From Candidatus Dormiibacter spiritus (lineage in GTDB: Bacteria > Chloroflexota > Dormibacteria > Dormibacterales > Dormibacteraceae), in the NCBI GenBank assembly GCA_003244185.1, contig QHBT01000046.1, positions 1 through 64,000 of the forward strand: a stretch of DNA of 64,000 nt, in the 5' to 3' direction. Of the stretch, positions 45,929 to 54,107 are shown one piece after another. The position numbers and the translations under genes are program-made. The notes below the pieces were generated by a model, which saw only the letters and a list, made by a program, of their open reading frames with translations, was not told the origin of the DNA and did no database searches. Each line of letters begins with the position of its first letter. The stretch's first letter is position 1.

Positions 45929-46971
45929 TTCTCGGGCACCTGCATGCCGAGCAGGCCGGTTGGCCGAAAGACCAACACGTAGACCAGGATGGCGAAGATC
46001 AGCACGTCACTCCATTCCGAGCGCCCGTAGCCGTCGTTGAAGGCGCGGATCAGCCCGATCAGCAGCGCGCCGAGGGCGGCGCCCCGGATATTGCCGATGC
46101 CGCCCAGCACAGCTGCCGTGAAAGCAAAGAGGCCGGTGATGAAGCCGGTGTCGAAGCGGAAGTTGTGGAGGTAGAAGCCGTAGAGAATGCCGCCCGCCGC
46201 CGCCAGGGCGGCGCCTATGAAGAAGGTGGCGGAGATCGTGCGGTTGATGTCGATGCCCATCAGTTGGGCTGCATCGCGGTCCTGAGCCGTGGCCCGCATC
46301 GCCTTGCCCAGCTTGGTGCGTTCGATGAAGAGGGTGAGCAGAACCACCAGGACGAGGGCGGCTGCGATGAGAACTATCGACCTGTAGTCCACGTTGGCCG
46401 CGAGGACCGTGAAGTGGCCGCCCGGCAGCAGGTCGGGGGACTGGATGAAGTTGGGCCCCTTCCAGATGAACATGAGGCCCTCCAGGATGAACGACATGCC
46501 GACCGCCGTGATGAGCGGTGCCAGGCGCGGCTGATGCCGCAGTGGACGGTAGGCGACCCGCTCGATGAGAACGTTGATCCCGCCGTTGATGGCCATCGTC
46601 ACGGCCATGACGCCGATCACCACGAACAGGGTCAGGAAGCCCAGGTTCAAGTCCTTGCCGGGCACAATGCCGATGAGGGAGAAGATCAGGACGCCGATGA
46701 AGCCACCCAGGGTGAAGATGTCGCCGTGGGCGAAGTTGATCAGCTCGATGATCCCGTAGACCATGGTGTAGCCGAGGGCGATCAGGGCCAGCACGGCTCC
46801 GTCGGTCACCCCGAACACCAGGATCTGCAGGAAGAAGCCAGGGTTCAAGAAAAGCCGGGGCAGGATCAGGACGAGGAACGCCACCAGCGGGACGCCGTAG
46901 AAGATCCAGCCGCCAACCCGGCCCGAGATGCCCAGCCGGGTCTGTTTCAGGGCGCCTGCGACTGTCGCCAA
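45925..46971 (-). CDS. livH: Branched-chain amino-acid ABC transporter permease
   Basis: 348 residues with about eight helices. LIALGYTMVYGIIELINFAH followed by GDIFTLGGF is the LivH hallmark, TKLGKAMRATAQDRDAAQLM the coupling loop, and TAAVLGGIGNIRGAALGALL the C-terminal GGIG motif. It forms the transport channel with LivM. It is separated from livK by 71 bases that hold a hairpin, while all downstream genes are overlapping or nearly so. Confidence 0.94.
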   Translation of the reverse strand: MATVAGALKQTRLGISGRVGGWIFYGVPLVAFLVLILPRLFLNPGFFLQILVFGVTDGAVLALIALGYTMVYGIIELINFAHGDIFTLGGFIGVLIFSLIGIVPGKDLNLGFLTLFVVIGVMAVTMAINGGINVLIERVAYRPLRHQPRLAPLITAVGMSFILEGLMFIWKGPNFIQSPDLLPGGHFTVLAANVDYRSIVLIAAALVLVVLLTLFIERTKLGKAMRATAQDRDAAQLMGIDINRTISATFFIGAALAAAGGILYGFYLHNFRFDTGFITGLFAFTAAVLGGIGNIRGAALGALLIGLIRAFNDGYGRSEWSDVLIFAILVYVLVFRPTGLLGMQVPEK

Positions 46972-46999
46972 ATCAGGTGCTGCTCCTTATTAAGAAGAG

Positions 47000-47023
47000 G
47001 GGGAGCCCCATGCGGGGCTCCCC
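47000..47023 (-). terminator. Attenuator-like hairpin between livK and livH
   Basis: Ten-base arms GGGGAGCCCC/GGGGCTCCCC around ATGC. Read on the minus strand, the stem lies 20 bases past the livK stop and is followed by CTCTTCTTAATAA. It can stop most transcripts after livK, giving more binding protein than permease, a common arrangement in ABC operons. Confidence 0.7.
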
Positions 47024-47042
47024 TGAGAAAAGACCTATCTAC

Positions 47043-48362
47043 CTAGGACGTCTTCACAGTCGGCTTGTCTTCGCCGAAGTTCTCCTGCCCGACCCACGGC
47101 TCGTCGTTAGCCTTCTTGGGGTCGGCGCTGTCGTACTTGTAGATCGAGATGATCTTGACGCTGGTGTCGCCGTTCGCATCAAAGCTGGTCGAACCCAGGG
47201 CACCCTGGTAATTCTTGGTGGAAGCGGCTGCCTTGCGCACACCGTCACGCTTGGGCATGTTGCCGCCGTTGTCGTCGATCGCCTTGCTGATCGCGTTGAT
47301 CAGGATGCCTCCGGCATCGGTCGCCACGATCGAGTAGGCGGTGTAGTCGGCGGGATCGGGGTAGGCCTTCTTGTAGCCGTCGATCACCGACTTGGCGGAA
47401 GGAACGTGGACAGGGTCCACTGCCGCGATCGAGGCGAAGACGTTCGGGGCCATGGCGCCGGCCTGGCCGACGCACTCACCGTCCTGGACAATGCCGTCAC
47501 CCCCACCGAAGGGAGTGGTGGCGTCGAAGATGCCGTTCATCTGGGCGCGGACCTGGCAGACCTTCGTGCCTGTCGTGCCGCCCACGTAGATGCCCTGCGC
47601 GCCGGCGTTCTTGGCGGCAGTGAGGAAGGGCTTGAAGTCAGTCGTGTTCTGGTCGTAGTCGTTGCGGGGGCCGACTACCTGGCCGCCCTTGGCCTTGAAC
47701 TCAGCGGTGAAGGCGTCAGCTATGCCCTTGCCGTAGGTCTGGTTGTCAGAGGCGACCCCTACCTTCTGGATCTTCAGAACCTGGAGGAAGTAGTCAGCCA
47801 TCGCCGGGCCCTGATAGTCGTCGGTGGTCACAACGCGGAAGTAGTTGTTCGGGTTGCTCTTGCGAAGCTGCTTGGCCAGGCCGCCACAGCCCGCGTCGTA
47901 GGGAAAGCGCGAGTCAGCATTGTCCTTCGTCAGGCAGACGCCCGTGTTGGCGGGGCTGATCATCGTCAGGTTCGCGTCGGCCGCGATGGGGATCTCAGTC
48001 TTGGCCACGTTTGAATTCAGCGGGCCCACGAAGCCAAGCAGTTTGGTATCGCCGACCATCGCCTGGACGTTCTGGGCGCCCTTCTGAGGGTCGTGCACTC
48101 CGTTCACAGCGTCGTCGAAGGGGATCACCTTGATGGTGAAGCCCTTGACCTTGCCGGCTCGCTGAGCGGCGTACTGGACGCCCTTCAGGATCGGTTGACC
48201 CTGGGTGCTCTCGGTGCCTGACAGTGGCATCTCCACGCCTATGTGGATCTCACCCTTGTCAGCTGTGCTGCTGCTGCCGCCGCTACTGCCGCCGCAGGCT
48301 GCCGCGGCCAGGCTGGCCGCAAACACGACCGCGACCGGTCTCAGACCTTTCAGTCTCGTCAT
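47043..48362 (-). CDS. livK: Branched-chain amino-acid ABC substrate-binding lipoprotein
   Basis: 439 residues. A lipoprotein signal RPVAVVFAASLAAAACGGSS is anchored at the Cys near residue 23 and followed by a Gly/Ser linker. The type I periplasmic-binding fold starts IHIGVEMPLSGTESTQGQPI and continues through TMISPANTGVCLTKDNADSR, RVVTTDDYQGPAMADYFLQV and ASDNQTYGKGIADAFTAEFK. It captures amino acids (or amides and urea in some members) outside the cell for LivHMGF. Extra cysteines (GCGGLAKQ, DGECVGQA, KVCQV) may form disulfides. First gene of its operon. Confidence 0.93.
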   Translation of the reverse strand: MTRLKGLRPVAVVFAASLAAAACGGSSGGSSSTADKGEIHIGVEMPLSGTESTQGQPILKGVQYAAQRAGKVKGFTIKVIPFDDAVNGVHDPQKGAQNVQAMVGDTKLLGFVGPLNSNVAKTEIPIAADANLTMISPANTGVCLTKDNADSRFPYDAGCGGLAKQLRKSNPNNYFRVVTTDDYQGPAMADYFLQVLKIQKVGVASDNQTYGKGIADAFTAEFKAKGGQVVGPRNDYDQNTTDFKPFLTAAKNAGAQGIYVGGTTGTKVCQVRAQMNGIFDATTPFGGGDGIVQDGECVGQAGAMAPNVFASIAAVDPVHVPSAKSVIDGYKKAYPDPADYTAYSIVATDAGGILINAISKAIDDNGGNMPKRDGVRKAAASTKNYQGALGSTSFDANGDTSVKIISIYKYDSADPKKANDEPWVGQENFGEDKPTVKTS

Positions 48363-48560
48363 TCACTTCTCCCTTCAGAAACCTCTGAAGCAATCTGGTT
48401 ACCTTCCCTCGTCCTCTTCCCGGGCGGGTGTCCGGGGCGAGAGTGCACCGACGGGGGATAGCCCGCCCCGTAGGACGTGCATAGTACTCCGACGCCAATA
48501 CTGCTCAGCCGGAGTCCCTCTGTCAAGTCGCCCGTATGCGGAGGCGTCCGCCTGGCACGG
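48363..48560. other. livK upstream region, no gene
   Basis: About 200 bases upstream of livK that must contain its promoter. I find no ORF with family features and no clear -35/-10 pair, dyad or riboswitch. A repeat element (48561-48710) continues the gap. Confidence 0.5.
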
Positions 48561-48710
48561 GCAAGGGGAGGCAGGCCTCCCCTTCCGGAACCCCACCGGG
48601 TTTGTGCTTAGCCTCAGGTCAGTGGCTGCGCCGGTTGCTCTCGTGAAGCCGGCATCGGTGCCTGGGCCGAGGTCGTGTACGGGCCGGGATGAACCCGGCC
48701 TATCGACCTA
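48561..48710. repeat. REP-like intergenic repeat with two hairpins, copy 2
   Basis: Contains GGCAAGGGGAGGC, hairpin A (AAGGGGAGG/CCTCCCCTT, loop CAGG, 48563-48584), GAACCCCACCGGG, and hairpin B (GGCCGGG/CCCGGCC, loop ATGAA, 48682-48700) followed by TATCGACCTAACG. Order and flanks match the copy after the PII gene, while the middle is divergent. It lies in a gap between divergent genes, so it is not simply a terminator of either. Confidence 0.6.
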
Positions 48711-48758
48711 ACGCCAGCACTCAGCCCCGGAGACGCCGATAGGCGCGCCCGGTCCACC

Positions 48759-48764
48759 TATACT
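48759..48764 (+). promoter_or_regulatory. Possible -10 element of TPR gene
   Basis: TATACT about 68 bases before the TTG of the TPR gene. No good -35 sequence precedes it. An 11-codon open frame (ATG 48795 to TGA 48830) lies between and overlaps the TTG start, so it may be a coupled leader peptide. Confidence 0.35.
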
Positions 48765-48826
48765 AGACAGTCCGGCGCAGCGCACCCGCTCGCCATGATC
48801 CTGAAGCAGCAGTTGGAGCGCGCCCG

Positions 48827-49672
48827 TTGAGCACTCAGACCAAAGAGCCAGCCAAGTCGAAGTCCGTCTATGTGGACCAGGCGGTCCAGTGCGCCGTGGA
48901 CGCGCGCTGGGAGGAGGCAGCGGACTTGAACCGCGAGCTGGTCGACGCCTACGGCCCCGACGAGAGTGCCTACAACCGGCTGGGCAAGGCCCTGACTGAG
49001 CTGGGCAAGCTGAAGGATGCGCGGGAGGCCTATGAGTCGGCCCTGAAGCTCAACCCCATGAACCCGGTCGCCCGCAAGAACGCCGAGAAGCTGAAGGGCC
49101 TGATGAGCGCCAAGCAGGCTCTGAAGGGCGGAACAGTGAAGGTCGACTTGAGCCTCTTCGTGGAGGAGATGGGCAAGACTGTGGTCACCACGCTCAAGGC
49201 GGCGGCAGGCGACGTCTGCTCCAAGGTGGTCCCGGGCGACGTGGCCGAGCTTCGCGTCGAGGGTGACGGGGTGGAGGTCGACACAGTGCGCGGCGTCCGC
49301 GTCGGCAGTCTGGAGGCCAAGCTGGCCCGCCGGCTGCTGAAGTTCATCCAGGGCGGCAACCGCTATCAGGTGGGGGTCATGTCCTGCGACGGCAGCACTG
49401 TCAAGGTGATCCTCCGCGAGCTCTACCAGGATCCAAAGTTCATGGGCAAGCCCAGCTTTCCGATTGTTCGCAAGCGAGAGACCGAATTTCGTCCCTACAC
49501 GCGGGAGAATCTCATCAACCGCGACGCTGACGCCTTCGTCCTCGACGACGAGGAGAGCGATGACCTGGTCGCCGGCAGCGAGGCCGAATTGGAGGAAGAG
49601 GAAGGCATGCATGAGGTGGTCGACGATGAGGACGACGCCGAAGGCGAGGTCGACGACGAGGACGAAGAGTAG
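48827..49672 (+). CDS. TPR protein with acidic tail
   Basis: 281 residues. A lysine/serine-rich start is followed by two to three TPR helices (QCAVDARWEEAADLNRELVD, YNRLGKALTELGKLKDAREA, YESALKLNPMNPVARKNAEK). A compact beta domain (about 105-215, LAKRLLKFIQGG-like KLARRLLKFIQGGNRYQVGV and KVILRELYQDPKFMGKPSFP) follows, then a 50-residue Asp/Glu tail. The middle domain recalls HIRAN-like small barrels, which bind nucleic acid, but this is only pattern likeness. The acidic tail suggests DNA mimicry or chaperone-like contact. Its role beside the his operon is unknown. The TTG start overlaps an 11-codon upstream ORF. Confidence 0.7.
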   Translation: MSTQTKEPAKSKSVYVDQAVQCAVDARWEEAADLNRELVDAYGPDESAYNRLGKALTELGKLKDAREAYESALKLNPMNPVARKNAEKLKGLMSAKQALKGGTVKVDLSLFVEEMGKTVVTTLKAAAGDVCSKVVPGDVAELRVEGDGVEVDTVRGVRVGSLEAKLARRLLKFIQGGNRYQVGVMSCDGSTVKVILRELYQDPKFMGKPSFPIVRKRETEFRPYTRENLINRDADAFVLDDEESDDLVAGSEAELEEEEGMHEVVDDEDDAEGEVDDEDEE

Positions 49673-49800
49673 GTTGCTGGAGCCCAATAGCCGGAGGTCT
49701 CTTCACCAGGCCGTCTAGCCCGCTCAGCCGGCGCGACATTCCAGGCCTGAGCGACCTGCTGCCCGAGACGGCGGAGGCGACCCGCCGCAGCCAGGAGGCT

Positions 49801-50985
49801 GTGCTGGCGGAGATGCGTCGCTGGGGCTACCGCTACGTCGTCACGCCCTCCTTGGAGCGCGTCGATCTGCTTGCGCTGGGCCTGGACGAAGAGGAGCGCC
49901 GGCGCCTCTTCAAGCTGGTCGACCAGGATGGGTCCGTCCTGGGCCTGGTCTCCGAGCGCACTGTGCCGGTGGCGCGGCTGGTGGCCGGCAAGCTCCGCGG
50001 AGCGCCCCTGCCGCTGCGTCTCTGCTACGCCGGACCCGTGCTGAGCAACCACCCTGAAGGTTTCAGCCGACAGCGGGAGACCCAGCAGGTGGGAGCGGAG
50101 TTGATAGGCGCCTCGGGCCCACTTGCCGACTCCGAGGTGATCGCCCTGGCTGTTCAAGCGCTGGCGGCCGCGGGCCTGCGGCGCTACCAGGTCGATGTGG
50201 GTCACTCAGGCTTCTTCATGGGCCTGCTGGAGGGGCTGAAGCTGCCCGAGGCTGCCAAGGCGGCGGTCAAGGCGCAGCTCGTCGCCCGGGACTTTGTGGG
50301 CCTGGAAGCGATCCTGAACGAAACTCCGCTCCGGCGCGAGGAGCACCAGCTGCTGCTGCGCTTCCCCGCGCTGCGAGGTGGTCCGGAGATCTTGGACGCC
50401 GCCGCCGGCCTGGTCCGCAACCGGCGTTCCGACGCCGCGCTCTCGGAGCTTCGCCGGGTGCATGAGCTGCTGGCTCTGCACGGCCTGGAAGCGCCGGTCT
50501 CGCTGGACCTGGGCGCGATCCGCGACTTTGACTACTACACAGGCGTCACCTTCGAGGGCTACGGACCCGATCTCGGCAGGCCGCTCGCCCAGGGCGGTCG
50601 CTACGACACTCTGCTGGCGCGGTTCGGACGTCCGGCTCCCGCCACCGGGTTCGTGATCCACCTGGACCGGGTGGGTGAGGCCCTGCAGCGCGCAGGCGTC
50701 CAACCTGATCCTGTGCACCTGGAGGCGGCGATCGCCTGGAGCCAGGGCGGGCTGGAGGTCGCCCTTCGCCTCGGTCAGGCACTGCGGGGCTTCGGTCTGC
50801 GAACAGTCGTCAGCACCGAGCCTCGGGCGGCGCCGACGGCGCGCAGCTGGGCGACCGGTCTGGGCGCTCGCGGCTATTGCCATGTCAACGCGCGAGGGGA
50901 GATAGCGGTTGGTCGGGACAGGGGCTGGCTCCGCCTGTCCCTGGCGGACGCGGTGGCGCAGCTGGCAGGGACGAGCGCCCGGTGA
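49801..50985 (+). CDS. hisZ: ATP phosphoribosyltransferase regulatory subunit
   Basis: HisRS-like protein without the anticodon domain. MRRWGYRYVVTPSLERVDLL, LRLCYAGPVLSNHPEGFSRQ, RETQQVGAELIGASGPLADS (motif 2 region), the C-terminal IRDFDYYTGVTFEGYGPDLG and LAQGGRYDTLLARFG. It forms a hetero-octamer with short HisG and gives it histidine feedback control. The usual N-terminal segment (IPGLSDLLPETAEATRRSQE) is encoded in frame from about 49738, yet GTG 49801 is the first standard start after the upstream stop. A strong GGAGG (49693-49697) points to a start near 49702, where TTC stands instead of TTG. Confidence 0.85.
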   Translation: MLAEMRRWGYRYVVTPSLERVDLLALGLDEEERRRLFKLVDQDGSVLGLVSERTVPVARLVAGKLRGAPLPLRLCYAGPVLSNHPEGFSRQRETQQVGAELIGASGPLADSEVIALAVQALAAAGLRRYQVDVGHSGFFMGLLEGLKLPEAAKAAVKAQLVARDFVGLEAILNETPLRREEHQLLLRFPALRGGPEILDAAAGLVRNRRSDAALSELRRVHELLALHGLEAPVSLDLGAIRDFDYYTGVTFEGYGPDLGRPLAQGGRYDTLLARFGRPAPATGFVIHLDRVGEALQRAGVQPDPVHLEAAIAWSQGGLEVALRLGQALRGFGLRTVVSTEPRAAPTARSWATGLGARGYCHVNARGEIAVGRDRGWLRLSLADAVAQLAGTSAR

Positions 50986-51611
50986 TCACCATCGCCATCC
51001 CGACGGGCACCCTTCTGGACGACTCCCTGGGGCTGCTGCGGAGAGCAGGTGTGGTCGATCTGAACCGCGCCGAGCTGGGCCGCAAGCTGCTCGTGGAGAA
51101 GGCAGGACTTCGCTGCGTTCTGGTTCGTCCCGCCGACGTGGCTGCCTACGTGAATCACGGTGCGGCCGACCTCGGAATTGCGGGCAAGGACCAGCTGTGG
51201 GAGGCCCCGGGCGGCCATTACGAGCTGGTGGACCTCGGCTTTGGCGCCTGCAGCATGATAGTGGCTGTGCCGGAAGCCTCGCCGCTGGCTGCGCCGGAGA
51301 CCTGGCCGCCCACGCTGCGCCTGGCCACCAAGTATCCCCTGGCCACCCAGCGGTTCATGCAACGGCTGGGCCAGGTTGTGGAGCTGGTCCACCTCCACGG
51401 CTCGATCGAGCTGGCGCCGCTCCTGGGGCTGGTTCACGGCATAGTGGATCTGACCCAGACCGGCCGCACGCTGCGCGAGAACAACCTGCGGGTGGTGGCG
51501 ATGGTGGGCCGGTCCAGCGCCCGGCTGATAGCCAACCAGGCGTCGCTGAAAACCCGCAGCGACACAGTTCAGGGGCTGGTCACCCGGCTGCGCCAGAGCG
51601 TGGAAGCCTGA
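50982..51611 (+). CDS. hisG: ATP phosphoribosyltransferase, short form
   Basis: 209 residues, the short HisG lacking the C-terminal regulatory ACT-like domain, which is why hisZ precedes it. ITIAIPTGTLLDDSLGLLRR begins it, DVAAYVNHGAADLGIAGKDQ and LRLATKYPLATQRFMQRLGQ follow, and the PRPP loop is GIVDLTQTGRTLRENNLRVV, normally E/D-T-G-x-T. It catalyses the first step, ATP + PRPP to phosphoribosyl-ATP. The GTG overlaps the hisZ TGA. Confidence 0.94.
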   Translation: MITIAIPTGTLLDDSLGLLRRAGVVDLNRAELGRKLLVEKAGLRCVLVRPADVAAYVNHGAADLGIAGKDQLWEAPGGHYELVDLGFGACSMIVAVPEASPLAAPETWPPTLRLATKYPLATQRFMQRLGQVVELVHLHGSIELAPLLGLVHGIVDLTQTGRTLRENNLRVVAMVGRSSARLIANQASLKTRSDTVQGLVTRLRQSVEA

Positions 51612-52888
51612 TGCCGCTGCGCCGGTTCGACGCGCCTGGTTGGCGGAGAGAGATGCGCCTGGACCGGCGGCTGAACCTGGGCGGCACCGACGAGCAGCGG
51701 GAGAGCGTGACCGCCATCGTCAGAGCGGTGGCTCTGCGCGGCGATGCCGCTCTGGCAGAATACAGCCGTCGCTTCGACGGCTGGGCCCCTCAGTCTGGTG
51801 AGTCGTGGGCGGTGTCCCAGGCAGACATGCAGCTGGCCGCCCAGCGTCTTCCAGCCGACCAGATCGCTGCCCTGAAGTTCGCAGCGCAGCGCATCCGCGC
51901 CTTCCATGCCGCCCAGACCTACGCCGATGTGGAAGGCCCTGACGGGCTGCAGCTGCTAACCCGGCCAGTGCGCCGAGCGGGCCTCTACGCGCCCGGCGGC
52001 CGTGCCGCTTATCCCTCGACTGTGCTGATGACGGGAATCCCAGCCAGGGTGGCAGGGGTCCAACAGGTTGCGCTCGCCACCCCGCCGAACGCGGACGGCA
52101 GGGTACCTGACGCAATCCTCGCTGCCGCCGCACTGGCCGGGGTGGACAGCGTCTACCGCATGGGCGGCGCCCAGGCGATCGCGGCCTTCGCCTACGGCAC
52201 CGAGACTGTGCAGGCGGTGGACGTCATAGCCGGTCCCGGGAACATCTACGTAGCGCTGGCCAAGCGGGAAGTGTTCGGGGCGGTCGGTGTGGACGGTGTG
52301 GCTGGTCCGACGGAGATCCTCGTGATAGCAGACGGCCAGGCCGACGCCACGCTGGTGGCGGCGGATCTCGCCTCACAGCTGGAACACGACCCTCTGGCCT
52401 GGGCTGTGCTGTTGACCGATTCGGCGGCTCTTGCCGACGCCGCCGAGGAGGGGTTCAGCGAGCTGCAGGTGAGCCTGGAGCGCGCGGACGTGGTGGCGGC
52501 GGGCAGAAGCGCGATAGTGCTGACCACCTCACTGGAGGAGGCGGTCGAGCTGGCCAATGAATTCGCCCCTGAGCATCTGGAGATACTTGCCGCCGATCCG
52601 GAGCCTCTGCTGGCGCGGGTTGAGAACGCCGGCGCAGTTTTCGTGGGAGCCCTGAGCCCGGTCTCCCTCGGCGACTACGTCATCGGCACCAACCACACGC
52701 TGCCCACCGCCGGCTCCGCTCGCCACTCGTCGCCGCTGGGCGTGTACACCTTCCTCAAGCGGACGAGCGTCGCCCGCGTGAACCGGGCGCAGTTCCGAAA
52801 GCTGGAGGGGGCGGCGCGGACCCTGGCGCGGCTGGAGGGTCTGACAGCCCACGCGCACGCCATCGCCGCGAGAACCAAGGAGGAGTAG
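51611..52888 (+). CDS. hisD: Histidinol dehydrogenase
   Basis: 425 residues. VRRAGLYAPGGRAAYPSTVL, YRMGGAQAIAAFAYGTETVQ, VDVIAGPGNIYVALAKREVF, and GVDGVAGPTEILVIADGQAD are HisD signatures. FAPEHLEILAADPEPLLARV and GDYVIGTNHTLPTAGSARHS hold the catalytic His/Glu and zinc residues. It oxidises histidinol to histidine with two NAD+. The ATG overlaps the hisG stop (TGATG). Confidence 0.96.
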   Translation: MPLRRFDAPGWRREMRLDRRLNLGGTDEQRESVTAIVRAVALRGDAALAEYSRRFDGWAPQSGESWAVSQADMQLAAQRLPADQIAALKFAAQRIRAFHAAQTYADVEGPDGLQLLTRPVRRAGLYAPGGRAAYPSTVLMTGIPARVAGVQQVALATPPNADGRVPDAILAAAALAGVDSVYRMGGAQAIAAFAYGTETVQAVDVIAGPGNIYVALAKREVFGAVGVDGVAGPTEILVIADGQADATLVAADLASQLEHDPLAWAVLLTDSAALADAAEEGFSELQVSLERADVVAAGRSAIVLTTSLEEAVELANEFAPEHLEILAADPEPLLARVENAGAVFVGALSPVSLGDYVIGTNHTLPTAGSARHSSPLGVYTFLKRTSVARVNRAQFRKLEGAARTLARLEGLTAHAHAIAARTKEE

Positions 52889-53487
52889 TGGAGAGAGTCG
52901 GCAGCTGCGAGCGCAATTCACATGAGACGCAGCTGCGCTGCGAGATCCGGCTCCCGGCCCAAGCCGCCGGCGCCGCGCCCGAGTTCGAGATCAGCACAGG
53001 AGTGCCGTTCCTTGACCACATGCTGGAGCAGACCGGGCGCTATGGCTGCTTCCATCTCCGGCTGCTGGGCAGGGGTGACATCCAGGTGGATCCCCACCAT
53101 CTGCTGGAGGACGCCGGCATCGTCCTCGGCGAGGCCCTCTCCCAGGCCCTTGGCGATCGAGCGGGCATAGCGCGATTCAGCTCCGCCTACGCGCCGCTCG
53201 ATGACGCGCTGGCGCGGGTGGTGCTGGATCTGGGCAGGCGGCCTTATCTTGCCTACGGCCTCGGTCTGCGAGGCCGGATCGGCAGCCTGGAGTCGGAGAC
53301 GATCGAGGAGTGGTGGCGGGCCTTCTCCATCCACGCCGGAGCCACCATGCACGTCGACTGCATCCGCGGCCACAACCGGCATCACGTCGCGGAGGCCGCC
53401 TTCAAAGCCCTGGGTTTGGCGCTGCGCCAGGCTGTCGCGCAAGAAGGCGGGGCGGGGACGCCCTCTTCCAAAGGGTTGCTGGGTTGA
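52888..53487 (+). CDS. hisB: Imidazoleglycerol-phosphate dehydratase
   Basis: 199 residues, monofunctional IGPD. GVPFLDHMLEQTGRYGCFHL, DPHHLLEDAGIVLGEALSQA with the metal His-His, then the second half-repeat FSIHAGATMHVDCIRGHNRH and HHVAEAAFKALGLALRQA. It dehydrates IGP to imidazole acetol phosphate. GTG 52888 overlaps the hisD TAG. The phosphatase half found in E. coli HisB is absent. Confidence 0.95.
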   Translation: MERVGSCERNSHETQLRCEIRLPAQAAGAAPEFEISTGVPFLDHMLEQTGRYGCFHLRLLGRGDIQVDPHHLLEDAGIVLGEALSQALGDRAGIARFSSAYAPLDDALARVVLDLGRRPYLAYGLGLRGRIGSLESETIEEWWRAFSIHAGATMHVDCIRGHNRHHVAEAAFKALGLALRQAVAQEGGAGTPSSKGLLG

Positions 53488-53506
53488 GCGGAGGCGAGGC
53501 GTTCTG

Positions 53507-54106
53507 ATGATCGCGATAGTCGACTACGGCCTGGGCAACGTGCGCTCGGTGGCGCGGGCGCTCATGAGAGAGGGCGCCCGGCCCCAGCTCACCGCCGACT
53601 TTGGCGAGCTTGCCCGCAGTGAGGGCATCGTGCTGCCCGGCGTGGGCGCGTTCGCCGCTGCTCTCCGCAACCTGGAGAGCGGCAACCTGGGCCGCGGCCT
53701 GGTTGAGCTGGCGCGCAAGGGCAAGCCGCTGCTCGGCGTCTGCCTGGGCTACCAGCTGCTTTTCGAGCAGTCGGCTGAGCACGGCCGCCACCAGGGCCTG
53801 GGCCTGCTCCGCGGTGAGGTCGTCGAGGTCTCGCGAGCCGAGCGGCTGCCTGTCACCGGTTGGTGCCGCCTTCGGCAGCTGGAGTGGTCACCCCTGCTGG
53901 CTGGGGTGGCCGACGACTCCTACTTCTACTTCGTTCACTCGTACACACCCGAAGCCTCGCCCGACGCCGTCGCGGCCGCCGCCCATACCCGGGCCGCGGC
54001 GGCCGGCCGGCTGAATGTGCAGGGAACGCAGTTTCACCCGGAGAAGAGCGGCGCCAACGGGCTCCAGATCTATGCCAACTTTCTCGCCATGTGCGGAGCC
54101 GGATAA
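53507..54106 (+). CDS. hisH: Imidazole glycerol phosphate synthase, glutaminase subunit
   Basis: 199 residues. [40 protein letters not shown], the nucleophile in [20 protein letters not shown], and the His-Glu pair in [20 protein letters not shown] form the class I amidotransferase triad. It delivers ammonia to HisF. ATG 53507 follows GAGGCGAGG. The hisA gene, usual between hisH and hisF, is missing; hisF begins one base after this stop. Confidence 0.95.
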   Translation: MIAIVDYGLGNVRSVARALMREGARPQLTADFGELARSEGIVLPGVGAFAAALRNLESGNLGRGLVELARKGKPLLGVCLGYQLLFEQSAEHGRHQGLGLLRGEVVEVSRAERLPVTGWCRLRQLEWSPLLAGVADDSYFYFVHSYTPEASPDAVAAAAHTRAAAAGRLNVQGTQFHPEKSGANGLQIYANFLAMCGAG

Positions 54107-54107
54107 C

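Noticed and set aside
45892-47046. 384-codon plus-strand frame opposite livH
   Set aside because: Low-complexity Asp/Glu/His/Gln translation with no domain; livH on the minus strand is unambiguous.
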